Of a DNA stretch of 46,342 nucleotides, positions 16,036 to 23,419 are shown in pieces. Numbering within the stretch: position 1 is the stretch's first letter; every line of letters begins with the position of its first letter. The notes beneath the pieces were generated by a model. It made no database searches. It was not told where the DNA came from and saw nothing but the letters and a program-made list of their open reading frames with translations. Origin of the DNA: JAZRPG01 sp045649105. GTDB lineage: Bacteria > Bacillota > Clostridia > Oscillospirales > JAAYXM01. A program made the position numbers and the translations under genes. Location of the stretch: contig JAZRPG010000037.1 of the NCBI GenBank assembly GCA_045649105.1, positions 1-46,342 on the forward strand. The letters run 5' to 3'.

Positions 16036-16054
16036 TGACATTTACTGAATGTCA
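16036..16054 (+). repeat. Inverted repeat at operon start site
   Basis: TGACATT-TACTG-AATGTCA is a perfect 7+5+7 inverted repeat at the predicted transcription start (about 16034). A second copy of the half-site TGACATT, followed by TAGTG, occurs at 15986-15992 near the XRE start codon. It may be a second operator or a 5' mRNA hairpin. Confidence 0.5.
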
Positions 16055-16075
16055 AAATATTATGAGGTGATTAAA

Positions 16076-16411
16076 TTGGATCAGCAAAAAATCGATATGT
16101 TTATCATGAGCAATCAAAAGTATTTCCCAGCAGAAAAAATTATGTATTTAAAAGACAGACTCAGAACGATGGATGAAGAAAAATTTTCCTTGGTATCCAC
16201 CATAGAGTTAAAAGACCCCACAACTGTTCTTTTATTTTCTTTATTCTTAGGTGTTTTAGGAATTGACAGATTTATGATTGGCGATACAGGAATAGGCATA
16301 CTAAAACTTTTAACAGGCGGTGTATGCGGTATTTTAACCCTTGTAGATTGGTTTACAATAACAAAAAAGACAAAAGATTTAAACTTTAATAATGTTATGG
16401 CACTTATTTAA
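16076..16411 (+). CDS. TM2 domain-containing protein
   Basis: The 111-residue protein has a polar N-terminal half and a C-terminal TM2 domain with two membrane helices: LLFSLFLGVLGIDRFMIGDTGIGILKLLTGGVCGILTLVDWFTI, carrying the family GxxGxDRF and LVDWF pattern. TM2 proteins are small membrane proteins of uncertain role. The TTG at 16076 is chosen because TATGAGGTGAT lies just upstream; the ATG at 16049 lies in the inverted repeat and lacks a ribosome binding site. The coding sequence is clearly more AT-rich than the flanking core genes. Its stop overlaps the next gene by 20 bp. Confidence 0.85.
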   Translation: MDQQKIDMFIMSNQKYFPAEKIMYLKDRLRTMDEEKFSLVSTIELKDPTTVLLFSLFLGVLGIDRFMIGDTGIGILKLLTGGVCGILTLVDWFTITKKTKDLNFNNVMALI

Positions 16412-16745
16412 AAGGAAATTACCATACGAGGTTGTAGTTATACTTCTTTTTACAGCATTCTATATTATATGCAGAACTTTAAATATTACTTGCTTATTTT
16501 ATGAATTCGCAAAAGTGCCTTGCCCCACATGTTACATGGGAAGGGCAATCATATCATTATTAAAATGCGATTTCGAGAAATATATCGCGTATAATGTAAT
16601 GGCAGCTCCCGTTGCTGTTGCATTTTTACTCGAACTGTTCGGCGCATATTTCAGCAAACACAAAAACCTTATACATGCTTATTCAATAGGTGTATTGGCA
16701 ATTAATACATTATACTATTTAGTTAGGTTTAATTTTTTCTCCTAA
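16392..16745 (+). CDS. DUF2752 domain-containing membrane protein
   Basis: This 117-residue protein has about three membrane helices and the DUF2752 signature, here CPTCYMGRAIISLLKCDFEKYIAYNVMA, where relatives usually have CPxCGxTR. No ribosome binding site precedes the ATG at 16392, and it overlaps the TM2 gene by 20 bp, so it is probably translated by coupling. TM2 and DUF2752 genes are commonly found next to each other, which supports a shared membrane function that is not known. Confidence 0.82.
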   Translation: MLWHLFKRKLPYEVVVILLFTAFYIICRTLNITCLFYEFAKVPCPTCYMGRAIISLLKCDFEKYIAYNVMAAPVAVAFLLELFGAYFSKHKNLIHAYSIGVLAINTLYYLVRFNFFS

Positions 16746-16767
16746 AAATTATGAGGTGAATGATATT

Positions 16768-17112
16768 ATGAAAAAAACATTATTTGCATCAGTTCTGATT
16801 CTTTGTTTCCTACTTGGTGCCTGTGCCAACCCGAATGAACTTATCAAAGGAACAGATGCTGACATTATCAACTCGGAAGCAAGCATTTCTTTAGATGAGT
16901 TTAACAGGATTGAAACAGGCATGACATACAAAGAGGTATGTGACATAGTTGGCGGAGAAGGAACTCTCGGTTCAAGCGTTGATGCAGGTATTGGCGCGGA
17001 ATATAAAACAGAGATTTATCAGTGGACCGGCGATGGTTCTATAGGCGCAAATGCAAATGTCACTTTCCAAGGCGGAAAGGTTATGTCAAAAGCACAGATA
17101 GGATTAAAATAA
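16768..17112 (+). CDS. Small lipoprotein with BamE/SmpA-like (DUF3862-type) domain
   Basis: The 114-residue protein has a lipoprotein signal with lipobox LLGAC (Cys near residue 18), so it is probably anchored outside the membrane. The mature part has a single beta-alpha domain: ISLDEFNRIETGMTYKEVCDIVGGEGTLGSS and YQWTGDGSIGANANVTFQGGKVMSKAQIGL, the pattern of the DUF3862/SmpA-like fold also related to BLIP. GAGGTG precedes the ATG at 16768 by 9 nt. It is last in the TM2-DUF2752 operon and is followed by a terminator. Function unknown. Confidence 0.82.
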   Translation: MKKTLFASVLILCFLLGACANPNELIKGTDADIINSEASISLDEFNRIETGMTYKEVCDIVGGEGTLGSSVDAGIGAEYKTEIYQWTGDGSIGANANVTFQGGKVMSKAQIGLK

Positions 17113-17124
17113 AACCAAAACAGA

Positions 17125-17163
17125 AAAGCCTTCTGCACCGAAACTTCGGTGCGGAAGGCTTTT
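17125..17163. terminator. Bidirectional terminator between lipoprotein and hydratase genes
   Basis: A long stem (AAAAGCCTTC-T-GCACCGA with TCGGTGC-G-GAAGGCTTTT) carries T tracts on both strands. It separates two convergent genes. Confidence 0.85.
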
Positions 17164-17176
17164 TAATCTGCACTTA

Positions 17177-19432
17177 TTATTTTGAATAGTAATTAATGAG
17201 GCAACCTGCAAGAATTATATCGCGCTCCTCACGCGTGAGCTTCGGAAGCTTAAGAACGATATCACGGCTTTTTCCACCGCTTATGAGCTTTGCCGAAACC
17301 TCCTCACTGTCGCCCTCGAGAACTTTCTTTATGCCCTCGATATAAATCAAATCATTCGGTTTGATTCCGTAATCTGCGGCATTGTCCAGAATAAACGGAA
17401 GCATGCCCCAGTTTACAACATTTGAGCGGTATCTCTTTGTCGCATATTCCTGCGCAATGTTAGCAACACCGCCGAGCACGCGCTGGCATGATGCCGCCTG
17501 CTCTCGTGCAGAGCCGTCACCGGGTTTAAGCGCGAATACTGCTGTTCCGAACGATGTGTTTTTAATGTCAATATCGCGCAAAAGCTCCTCACCGAATGCC
17601 TCTGCCGCATTTATCTTTCCCTCGCGGCGCGCCGCCTCAACAGCAGCCACCGTCTTTGTACGGCCTACATACTCAGGGTCCTTTCGTGAAAGAGCAAAGC
17701 CTGCAAGCTTTATCGGATTTGAGCGGTATGACGAGGTCTCGCCTGACGGAATAAGCTCATCAGTTGTCGTGACAGGGTCATATATCGCGCTCGCAACGGA
17801 TATAAGCAGATTATCTGTCATTGAAATCATCTTCGGCCAGTCTGCGATATTGGGGCCGAACTTCAGCTCATAATCCGGCTGCGGTGCACCGACACCGCAG
17901 TATATGCGGCTCTTATACGGCGAATCGTCGTAGCTGTATTTCTCGTCCTTCGGGTCCTCCGGTATATTATCAAGCTCAAACGCCGAGGTGAGCTTTCCTC
18001 CGTTTACTGCAGTTGCGGCGATTGAACGGGCGTCCATAAGCGCAACAAAGGATATCTGCCCGTCTCCCGGCTTGCTGCCCTCTCTGTTGGGGAAGTTTCT
18101 TGTCGCATGGCGGATAGAGAGACCTCCGTTTGACGGAACATCTCCCGCACCGAAGCACGGACCGCAGAAAGCGGAGCGGATGCTTACTCCCGCGGCAGTC
18201 AGCTCTCCGAGCGTACCGTCACGCATAAGCTCCATTGACATCGGCGCACTTGCAGGATATACCGACAGCCAGAACGCATCCGAGCCTGTCGAGTGATTTT
18301 TCAGTATATCATTGACTCTGCGTATGTTCTGGAAAAGACCGCCCGAGCAGCCTCCGACAAAGCCCTGGTCAACATACAGCTCGCCATCTTTTATCTTTTC
18401 AAGCAGTGACGGATGTTTCGCATTTGCGCCAAGCATCTCACGCGCATCATCATCTACTTTTGCGAGAATATCGTGAAGATTCTTCTTAAACTCTGATATT
18501 TTATATGTATTTGACGGGTGGAACGGAAGCGCTATCATCGGCTCAACCTTGGAGAGATTCACGACTACTGCCGAATCGTAGAACGCACCGCTGCCGGGGT
18601 GAAGCGGCTTATAATCAGAAGCTCTGCCGTGTGTCTCAAGAAAATCAGAAACAGTCTTGTCCGTCTCCCAGACAGATGACAGGCACGAAGTCTCCGTTGT
18701 CATAACATCGATTCCGTTTCTGAAATCCATGCTCAGATTTGCAATTCCCGGGCCGACAAACTCCATTATCTTATTCTTAACTGCGCCATTCTTGAATACT
18801 GCGCCGATTATCGCAAGGGCAATATCGTGCGGTCCTACTCCGGGACGCGGAGCGCCCTCAAGATACACGCACACTATCTCCGGATACGCAATGTCATATG
18901 TTTTTGAAAGAAGCTGGCGCGCAAGCTCAGGCCCGCCCTCGCCTATCGAAATCGCGCCGAGCGCACCGTAGCGCGTGTGCGAATCTGATGCGAGAATCAT
19001 CTTGCCGCAGCCTGCATATCTCTCACGCATGTATTGATGGATAACCGCCTGATGTGCCGGGACAAACTCACCGCCGTATTTTTTTGCAGCAGAAAGACCG
19101 AACACATGGTCGTCCTCATTTATTGTTCCGCCGACAGCGCAAAGGCTGTTATGGCAGTTTGTAAGCACATACGGAATCGGGAACTTTTCAAGACCCGATG
19201 CACGCGCAGTCTGTATAATGCCTACATATGTTATATCGTGCGACGCCATTGCGTCAAACTTTATCTTAAGAGATTCCATATTGCCTGAGGTATTATGCTC
19301 ACGCAGTATTGAATATGCTATCGTCTTTTTCCTCGCCTCACTCGGCGCGTCAAGACCAAGCACACTCCCTTCACGCATAGACAGCAGGCAACCGTCCTTT
19401 AAATATACGCCTTCTTTACTTATAGACACCAT
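17177..19432 (-). CDS. Aconitase-family hydratase (YbhJ-like)
   Basis: This 751-residue protein belongs to the aconitase superfamily and has the length of the E. coli YbhJ type rather than of AcnA (about 890). All three cluster-ligand cysteines expected for [4Fe-4S] aconitases are present: Cys362 in GGCSGG and Cys423/Cys426 in CGPCFGAGD. Active-site-like segments ILASDSHTRYGALGAISIGEGG (near 147-167) and TTETSCLSSVW are also visible. The swivel domain is at the C-terminus. True aconitase activity is not assured for this subgroup. The ATG at 19432 follows AAAGGGTG by about 10 nt. A sigma-A promoter lies upstream, with an inverted repeat around it. Confidence 0.88.
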   Translation of the reverse strand: MVSISKEGVYLKDGCLLSMREGSVLGLDAPSEARKKTIAYSILREHNTSGNMESLKIKFDAMASHDITYVGIIQTARASGLEKFPIPYVLTNCHNSLCAVGGTINEDDHVFGLSAAKKYGGEFVPAHQAVIHQYMRERYAGCGKMILASDSHTRYGALGAISIGEGGPELARQLLSKTYDIAYPEIVCVYLEGAPRPGVGPHDIALAIIGAVFKNGAVKNKIMEFVGPGIANLSMDFRNGIDVMTTETSCLSSVWETDKTVSDFLETHGRASDYKPLHPGSGAFYDSAVVVNLSKVEPMIALPFHPSNTYKISEFKKNLHDILAKVDDDAREMLGANAKHPSLLEKIKDGELYVDQGFVGGCSGGLFQNIRRVNDILKNHSTGSDAFWLSVYPASAPMSMELMRDGTLGELTAAGVSIRSAFCGPCFGAGDVPSNGGLSIRHATRNFPNREGSKPGDGQISFVALMDARSIAATAVNGGKLTSAFELDNIPEDPKDEKYSYDDSPYKSRIYCGVGAPQPDYELKFGPNIADWPKMISMTDNLLISVASAIYDPVTTTDELIPSGETSSYRSNPIKLAGFALSRKDPEYVGRTKTVAAVEAARREGKINAAEAFGEELLRDIDIKNTSFGTAVFALKPGDGSAREQAASCQRVLGGVANIAQEYATKRYRSNVVNWGMLPFILDNAADYGIKPNDLIYIEGIKKVLEGDSEEVSAKLISGGKSRDIVLKLPKLTREERDIILAGCLINYYSK

Positions 19433-19442
19433 AATTTATAAA

Positions 19443-19477
19443 CACCCTTTCTGTAATTAATTATAGACTAAAGGGTG
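19443..19477. promoter_or_regulatory. Inverted repeat flanking the hydratase -10 box
   Basis: CACCCTTT (19443-19450) and AAAGGGTG (19470-19477) form a perfect 8-bp inverted repeat with a 19-bp gap. One arm is in the promoter spacer and the other covers the ribosome binding site, so only DNA binding, not an mRNA hairpin, can use both arms if transcription starts near 19453. Confidence 0.4.
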
Positions 19478-19488
19478 CATAAAATCAA
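19460..19488 (-). promoter_or_regulatory. sigma-A promoter of the hydratase gene
   Basis: On the minus strand TTGATT (19483-19488), 17 bp and a perfect TATAAT (19460-19465) lie 28 bp before the ATG at 19432. Confidence 0.75.
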
Positions 19489-19498
19489 GATTTTTATT

Positions 19499-20065
19499 CT
19501 AATTCTTTATTACTATCGCACCGTCCCGAAACTCAACGGCACCTATCTTTACTCCCCTGCTTTCCAGGTATTCGCAAAGCCTGTCCGTGAGCGCTTTTCC
19601 CACAGAGGCGGGAATTAAATCGCCTGATAATTCCATGCCGTTCACCTCAAGCTTCTGCAGATTTATATCAAAGCTTCTGTTTTGGGCATCTGCTGCAGCG
19701 CGAAGCTCGCAGCAAACCTCATTTTCCTCCGGAAGAAAACTCAAGAGCATGCGCACGCCGGATGGCAGGGTGTTTCCACCTTCCCTTGCGGCTCTTCGTA
19801 TATCCTCTGCGTTGACAGCTCCGGAAAACGCAATTCTTCCGTCACCGTATATCGATACTCTCAGGTTTTTTACCGGAACTTTTCCCGTAAGCGCATCAGA
19901 AACAAGCACGCGTACCGTCTCATTATCCATAACAACGCCGTTATCCTGCTGTTCCGATTCCGTCAAAGACTTATCGCCCTTCCCGAACACAAAAAAGGCA
20001 GCTACAAGAAGCGCTGCCGCCAGAATACACACGGCATATACAGTGCGAGTCTTTTTTACGCGCAT
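19499..20065 (-). CDS. Hypothetical membrane-anchored extracytoplasmic protein
   Basis: This 188-residue protein has one N-terminal membrane helix (TVYAVCILAAALLVAAFFVFG, near 8-28) preceded by basic residues, so the rest should lie outside the membrane. The domain contains ETVRVLVSDALTGKVPVKNLRVSIYGDGRIAFSGAV and ELSGDLIPASVGKALTDRLCEYLESRGVKIGAVEFRDGAIVI. This alternation resembles DUF2140/LmeA-like lipid-associated domains, but I cannot assign it. GGAGGGGG precedes the ATG at 20065. It is divergent from spoIIGA, which may indicate a sporulation link or be chance. Confidence 0.75.
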   Translation of the reverse strand: MRVKKTRTVYAVCILAAALLVAAFFVFGKGDKSLTESEQQDNGVVMDNETVRVLVSDALTGKVPVKNLRVSIYGDGRIAFSGAVNAEDIRRAAREGGNTLPSGVRMLLSFLPEENEVCCELRAAADAQNRSFDINLQKLEVNGMELSGDLIPASVGKALTDRLCEYLESRGVKIGAVEFRDGAIVIKN

Positions 20066-20152
20066 ATTATACCCCCTCCGCAAAAATCTGTTAGATTATA
20101 TTCGTAAAAAAGACCGAAGATTACAAATGAATAATTTTGCAAAGCCCCCGCT

Positions 20153-20186
20153 TTAGACATTTTTTTCCCGCAACTGCATATAGAAT
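20153..20186 (+). promoter_or_regulatory. Spo0A-type sigma-A promoter of spoIIGA
   Basis: TAGACA (20154-20159) and TAGAAT (20181-20186) are separated by 21 bp. The -35 is overlapped by TGTCTAA on the minus strand (20153-20159), a 6 of 7 match to the Spo0A box TGTCGAA. B. subtilis spoIIG has the same arrangement with an over-long spacer. The start of spoIIGA is 35 bp downstream. Confidence 0.55.
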
Positions 20187-20220
20187 ACATATAAAACAAG
20201 CTTCGGGAGGTGATGCGGAA

Positions 20221-21075
20221 TTGGTAAAAACCATTTATATTGATATATTATTTCTAATTAATTTTATTATAAACTACCTTATTCTTTTTGCCGCATCACG
20301 ACTTGCCGTCGCCCGTATACGGAGATACCGCACGGCACTCGGCGCTCTTATCGGCGCACTTTACGGCGTAGCGGTATTTTTTAAGAATCTATCCTTCCTC
20401 AATTCGCTTATATTTAAGATTGCCGTTTCCGTTCTCATGAACCTGTGTGCATTCGGGTTTTCCGATATGCGAAAGCTTATTAAGATGACGCTTGTATTCT
20501 TCTTTATTTCGTTTACATTCGGCGGTGCCGTGCTTGCTCTTTATCTCTTCGGAATGGGCGGCGTGTGCGAGGTGCGGAACAATATATACTACATACATAT
20601 ACCCTTAAAAGCTCTCCTTCTCTCAGCCGGAGCCGCATATATTCTTCTCTCGCTCGTATTCCGTCGCAGCATGGGACGGAGCCGGCAAAGCTTCTGTCAT
20701 GTAGAAATTGAGCATGACGGAAAAACAGCAGAGCTTACGGCGCTTTCCGACACGGGAAACACCCTGACAGACCCGGTAACAAACGCACCCGTAATTATAT
20801 CTGATTATTCTGCAGTGCGCGCCGTACTCCCCGATTCTGTACGCACCGTTCTTGATGAAAAGAATCCTTCAGACTTTCCCATATCAATATCCGAGCTTCC
20901 GTCAAATTTTAAATTCCGCCTCATTCCGTACAAAACCATGAGCTCCCCATTTTCGCTTTTACTCGCATTCAGACCTGATAAAATAACGGTAGATAAAAAA
21001 AACGAGTCCGGCGCAATGCTCGCTATCAGCCCGCAGCAAATATCCGACGGCGGTGCATATACAGCTATTATTTAG
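20221..21075 (+). CDS. spoIIGA: Sigma-E processing peptidase SpoIIGA
   Basis: SpoIIGA is the membrane protease that removes the pro-sequence of sigma-E in the mother cell. The 284-residue protein has five N-terminal membrane helices (about 5-150) and a C-terminal aspartic protease domain with the motif LSDTGNTLTDPVTNAPVI near residue 176, holding the catalytic Asp. The TTG at 20221 is chosen because GGGAGGTGA ends 7 nt before it and the family starts near the first helix (TIYIDILFLINFIINYLILF). The substrate gene sigE follows after 13 bp. Confidence 0.93.
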   Translation: MVKTIYIDILFLINFIINYLILFAASRLAVARIRRYRTALGALIGALYGVAVFFKNLSFLNSLIFKIAVSVLMNLCAFGFSDMRKLIKMTLVFFFISFTFGGAVLALYLFGMGGVCEVRNNIYYIHIPLKALLLSAGAAYILLSLVFRRSMGRSRQSFCHVEIEHDGKTAELTALSDTGNTLTDPVTNAPVIISDYSAVRAVLPDSVRTVLDEKNPSDFPISISELPSNFKFRLIPYKTMSSPFSLLLAFRPDKITVDKKNESGAMLAISPQQISDGGAYTAII

Positions 21076-21088
21076 GAGTGAAACACGC

Positions 21089-21808
21089 ATGAATTTTATA
21101 CATAAACTGAGGATTTGCTTTTACAAAACGCTTATAAAGCTCGGCCTTATATCGCCTGCAGGCGTCATGTACATATGCGGAAGCGAAACCCTCCCTCCGC
21201 CGCTTTCCGCCGAGGAGGAGGCATATCTCTTATCACGCCTTGAGAGCGATTCTGAAAACGTGCGCCGAATACTTATTGAGCACAATTTGCGGCTTGTCGT
21301 CTACATTGCCCGCCGTTTTGAAAATACGGGCATAGGAATTGAGGACCTCGTTTCAATCGGCACAATCGGACTTATAAAATCAATAAATACATATAACCCC
21401 GAAAAGAAAATCAAGCTCGCCACTTATGCGTCCCGCTGCATTGAAAACGAAATTCTGATGTTTCTCCGAAAAAGCTCGTCCCAGAAGTCCGAAATATCCT
21501 TTGACGAGCCGCTTAACACCGACTGGGACGGAAATGAGCTTCTGCTCTCCGATATTCTCGGCACCGAGCCCGACAGCGTAATGCGGCCCATAGAAGACGA
21601 TGTCGACCGTGAAATTCTGCGCCATGCACTGGAAACACTCTCAGAAAAGGAAAAGACGATTATACATATGCGCTTCGGTCTTTGCGGACAGCGCGAGAAG
21701 ACTCAGAAAGAGGTTGCCGATACGCTCGGCATATCACAGTCCTATATTTCAAGGCTCGAAAAAAGAATTATACTGCGGCTCAAAAAGGAAATGTCTCGGC
21801 TTCTGTAG
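21089..21808 (+). CDS. sigE: Sporulation sigma factor SigE (pro-sigma-E)
   Basis: Sigma-E directs early mother-cell transcription. The 239-residue protein begins with a pro-sequence (about the first 27 residues, MNFIHKLRICFYKTLIKLGL...), which tethers it until SpoIIGA cleavage. Region 2 contains EHNLRLVVYIARRFENTGIGIEDLVSIGTIGLIKSI and LATYASRCIENEI; region 4 contains the helix-turn-helix KEVADTLGISQSYISRLEKR. The ATG at 21089 follows AGGAGTG. It is co-transcribed with spoIIGA. Confidence 0.96.
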   Translation: MNFIHKLRICFYKTLIKLGLISPAGVMYICGSETLPPPLSAEEEAYLLSRLESDSENVRRILIEHNLRLVVYIARRFENTGIGIEDLVSIGTIGLIKSINTYNPEKKIKLATYASRCIENEILMFLRKSSSQKSEISFDEPLNTDWDGNELLLSDILGTEPDSVMRPIEDDVDREILRHALETLSEKEKTIIHMRFGLCGQREKTQKEVADTLGISQSYISRLEKRIILRLKKEMSRLL

Positions 21809-21855
21809 TTTGATTTTTTCGGCACACTCTTTCCATATATAATAAGTTTTATACC

Positions 21856-21884
21856 GTATTAAACCATTCCCTAAAGGCAATAAT
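21856..21884 (+). promoter_or_regulatory. Candidate sigma-F promoter of sigG
   Basis: GTATT (21856-21860), a 15-bp spacer and GGCAATAAT (21876-21884) match the forespore sigma-F pattern (GYATA and GGnnAnAnT). In B. subtilis sigG is transcribed by sigma-F. No sigma-A-like promoter is seen in this 110-bp gap. Confidence 0.5.
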
Positions 21885-21918
21885 GTAGATATTGCTATTG
21901 CTTTGGGAGGATACTGAT

Positions 21919-22695
21919 TTGATATACGGCAAGGTTGAAATATGCGGGGTAAACACATCAAAACTCAAGGTTCTTACAAATGACGAAACTACCGAGCTTT
22001 TAAAAAAGTACAAGGACGGGGACAAGTCTGCGCGAGAGGCACTTATATCAGGCAATCTTCGCCTTGTTCTCAGCGTTATACAACGCTTTTCAAACCGCGG
22101 CGAGATGGTCGATGACCTTTTCCAGGTCGGCTGTGTCGGGCTTATCAAGGCAATAGACAACTTTGACATCACTCTGGGGCTTCGGCTTTCTACCTATGCC
22201 GTTCCGATGGTCATCGGCGAGATTCGCAGATACCTCCGTGACAACAGTGCAATCCGTGTTTCGCGCTCAATGCGTGATATTGCTTATCGCGCGCTTCAGA
22301 CAAAGGAACAGCTCATGAATACCACCCAGCGCGAGCCGAATGTCGAGGACATCGCAAAGGCGATGGACATGAAAACCGAGGACATCGTTTTTGCACTCGA
22401 CGGAATCATGGACCCTGTATCGCTGTATGACCCCGTTTATTCAGACTCCGGCGGTGATACAATATGCGTTATGGACCAGGTAGGTGATACAAAAAACACC
22501 GATGAAAACTGGCTCGAGCATATTGCACTTAAGGAGGCAATTGCAAACCTTAACACACGGGAGCGGCACATTCTCTCGCTCAGATTCTATGACGGCAAAA
22601 CGCAGACTGAGGTTGCCTCCGAAATCGGAATAAGTCAGGCGCAGGTATCCCGTCTTGAAAAAAGCGCCATCGACAGAATAAAGAAACAGCTTTAA
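21919..22695 (+). CDS. sigG: Forespore sigma factor SigG
   Basis: Sigma-G controls late forespore genes. The 258-residue protein has the diagnostic N-terminus YGKVEICGVNTSKLKVLTNDET, region 2 LISGNLRLVLSVIQRFSNRGEMVDDLFQVGCVGLIKAIDNFD, and region 4 TQTEVASEIGISQAQVSRLEKSAIDRI. The TTG at 21919 is preceded by GGGAGG at 8 nt and gives the family length; no ATG fits. It lies downstream of sigE, as in Bacillus and Clostridium. Confidence 0.96.
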   Translation: MIYGKVEICGVNTSKLKVLTNDETTELLKKYKDGDKSAREALISGNLRLVLSVIQRFSNRGEMVDDLFQVGCVGLIKAIDNFDITLGLRLSTYAVPMVIGEIRRYLRDNSAIRVSRSMRDIAYRALQTKEQLMNTTQREPNVEDIAKAMDMKTEDIVFALDGIMDPVSLYDPVYSDSGGDTICVMDQVGDTKNTDENWLEHIALKEAIANLNTRERHILSLRFYDGKTQTEVASEIGISQAQVSRLEKSAIDRIKKQL

Positions 22696-22736
22696 AAATC
22701 ATAATCCTCTGCAAGTGTGAGGCTTTATCCGCACAA

Positions 22737-22781
22737 AAAAAGAGCCGGCATTCCCGTTAAATCAGAATGCAGGCTCTTTTA
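22737..22781. terminator. Bidirectional terminator between sigG and thiT
   Basis: A stem of AAAAGAGCC-G-GCATTC with GAATGC-A-GGCTCTTTT and T-rich flanks on both strands separates the convergent sigG and thiT genes. Confidence 0.85.
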
Positions 22782-22799
22782 CTTATTTTTCTGCCCTGT

Positions 22800-23351
22800 T
22801 TACTTTTTGCCTCTCTGTATTACGGCGTATATAGCGCCTGAAAGAACAACGGTTATGATAAGCTCCGGAAGGAGATATCCGCCGTTGTAGAGAAGCGAAT
22901 ACAGCCATGCAGGCTGGCCCTCGGGTGCGTACACATTCCATATCAAGCAACCTGAGCCGAAGTGGCATATAAATCTGCCAAGAACAGCCACAAAACTTCC
23001 GGCCATAACACCGACTGTCTTATTCTTAAACAGGCCCGAAACGGGGTTTGCAAGAACAAGCGCCATAAATGCCATTACATAATCAAGAAGCACTACAAGC
23101 ACAAAGTATCCGAGCGTCGGTGTCGGAGGCGGAGCAAAACCAAGCATCATCTGAATTACCGAAAAGGAAAAGCATGCGAGAAATCCCCAGCGGATATCCT
23201 TTATATGCACGCTCGCGATTACGAGGGGCACCATGCTTCCGAGCGTAATGGAGCCGCCATATGGCGCATCATACACCTTTATAAGCGAGAGCACGGCAGC
23301 AAGCGCAACCATAACGGCACATTCAGTCAGTTTTCTTGTCTTTGTTTTCAT
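22800..23351 (-). CDS. thiT: ECF-type thiamine transporter S component ThiT
   Basis: ThiT binds thiamine in the membrane and imports it together with a shared ECF module encoded elsewhere. The 183-residue protein has about six hydrophobic helices and family segments APYGGSITLGSMVPLVIAS, RWGFLACFSFSVIQMMLG and GRFICHFGSGCLIWNVYAPEG. AGGAGAGGGG precedes the ATG at 23351. The TPP riboswitch directly upstream independently supports a thiamine role. Confidence 0.94.
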   Translation of the reverse strand: MKTKTRKLTECAVMVALAAVLSLIKVYDAPYGGSITLGSMVPLVIASVHIKDIRWGFLACFSFSVIQMMLGFAPPPTPTLGYFVLVVLLDYVMAFMALVLANPVSGLFKNKTVGVMAGSFVAVLGRFICHFGSGCLIWNVYAPEGQPAWLYSLLYNGGYLLPELIITVVLSGAIYAVIQRGKK

Positions 23352-23370
23352 TTATCCCCTCTCCTAACAT

Positions 23371-23408
23371 AAAAAAATACGCCTTGCGCATATATGCCGC
23401 AAAGCGTT
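23371..23408 (-). terminator. Riboswitch-controlled terminator upstream of thiT
   Basis: On the minus strand ACGCTTTGCG pairs with CGCAAGGCGT (one G-T wobble) and is followed by ATTTTTTT. It lies between the TPP aptamer and thiT, forming the expression platform. The palindrome TACTTTATAAAGTA (23408-23421) between aptamer and terminator may take part in switching. Confidence 0.85.
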
Positions 23409-23419
23409 ACTTTATAAAG

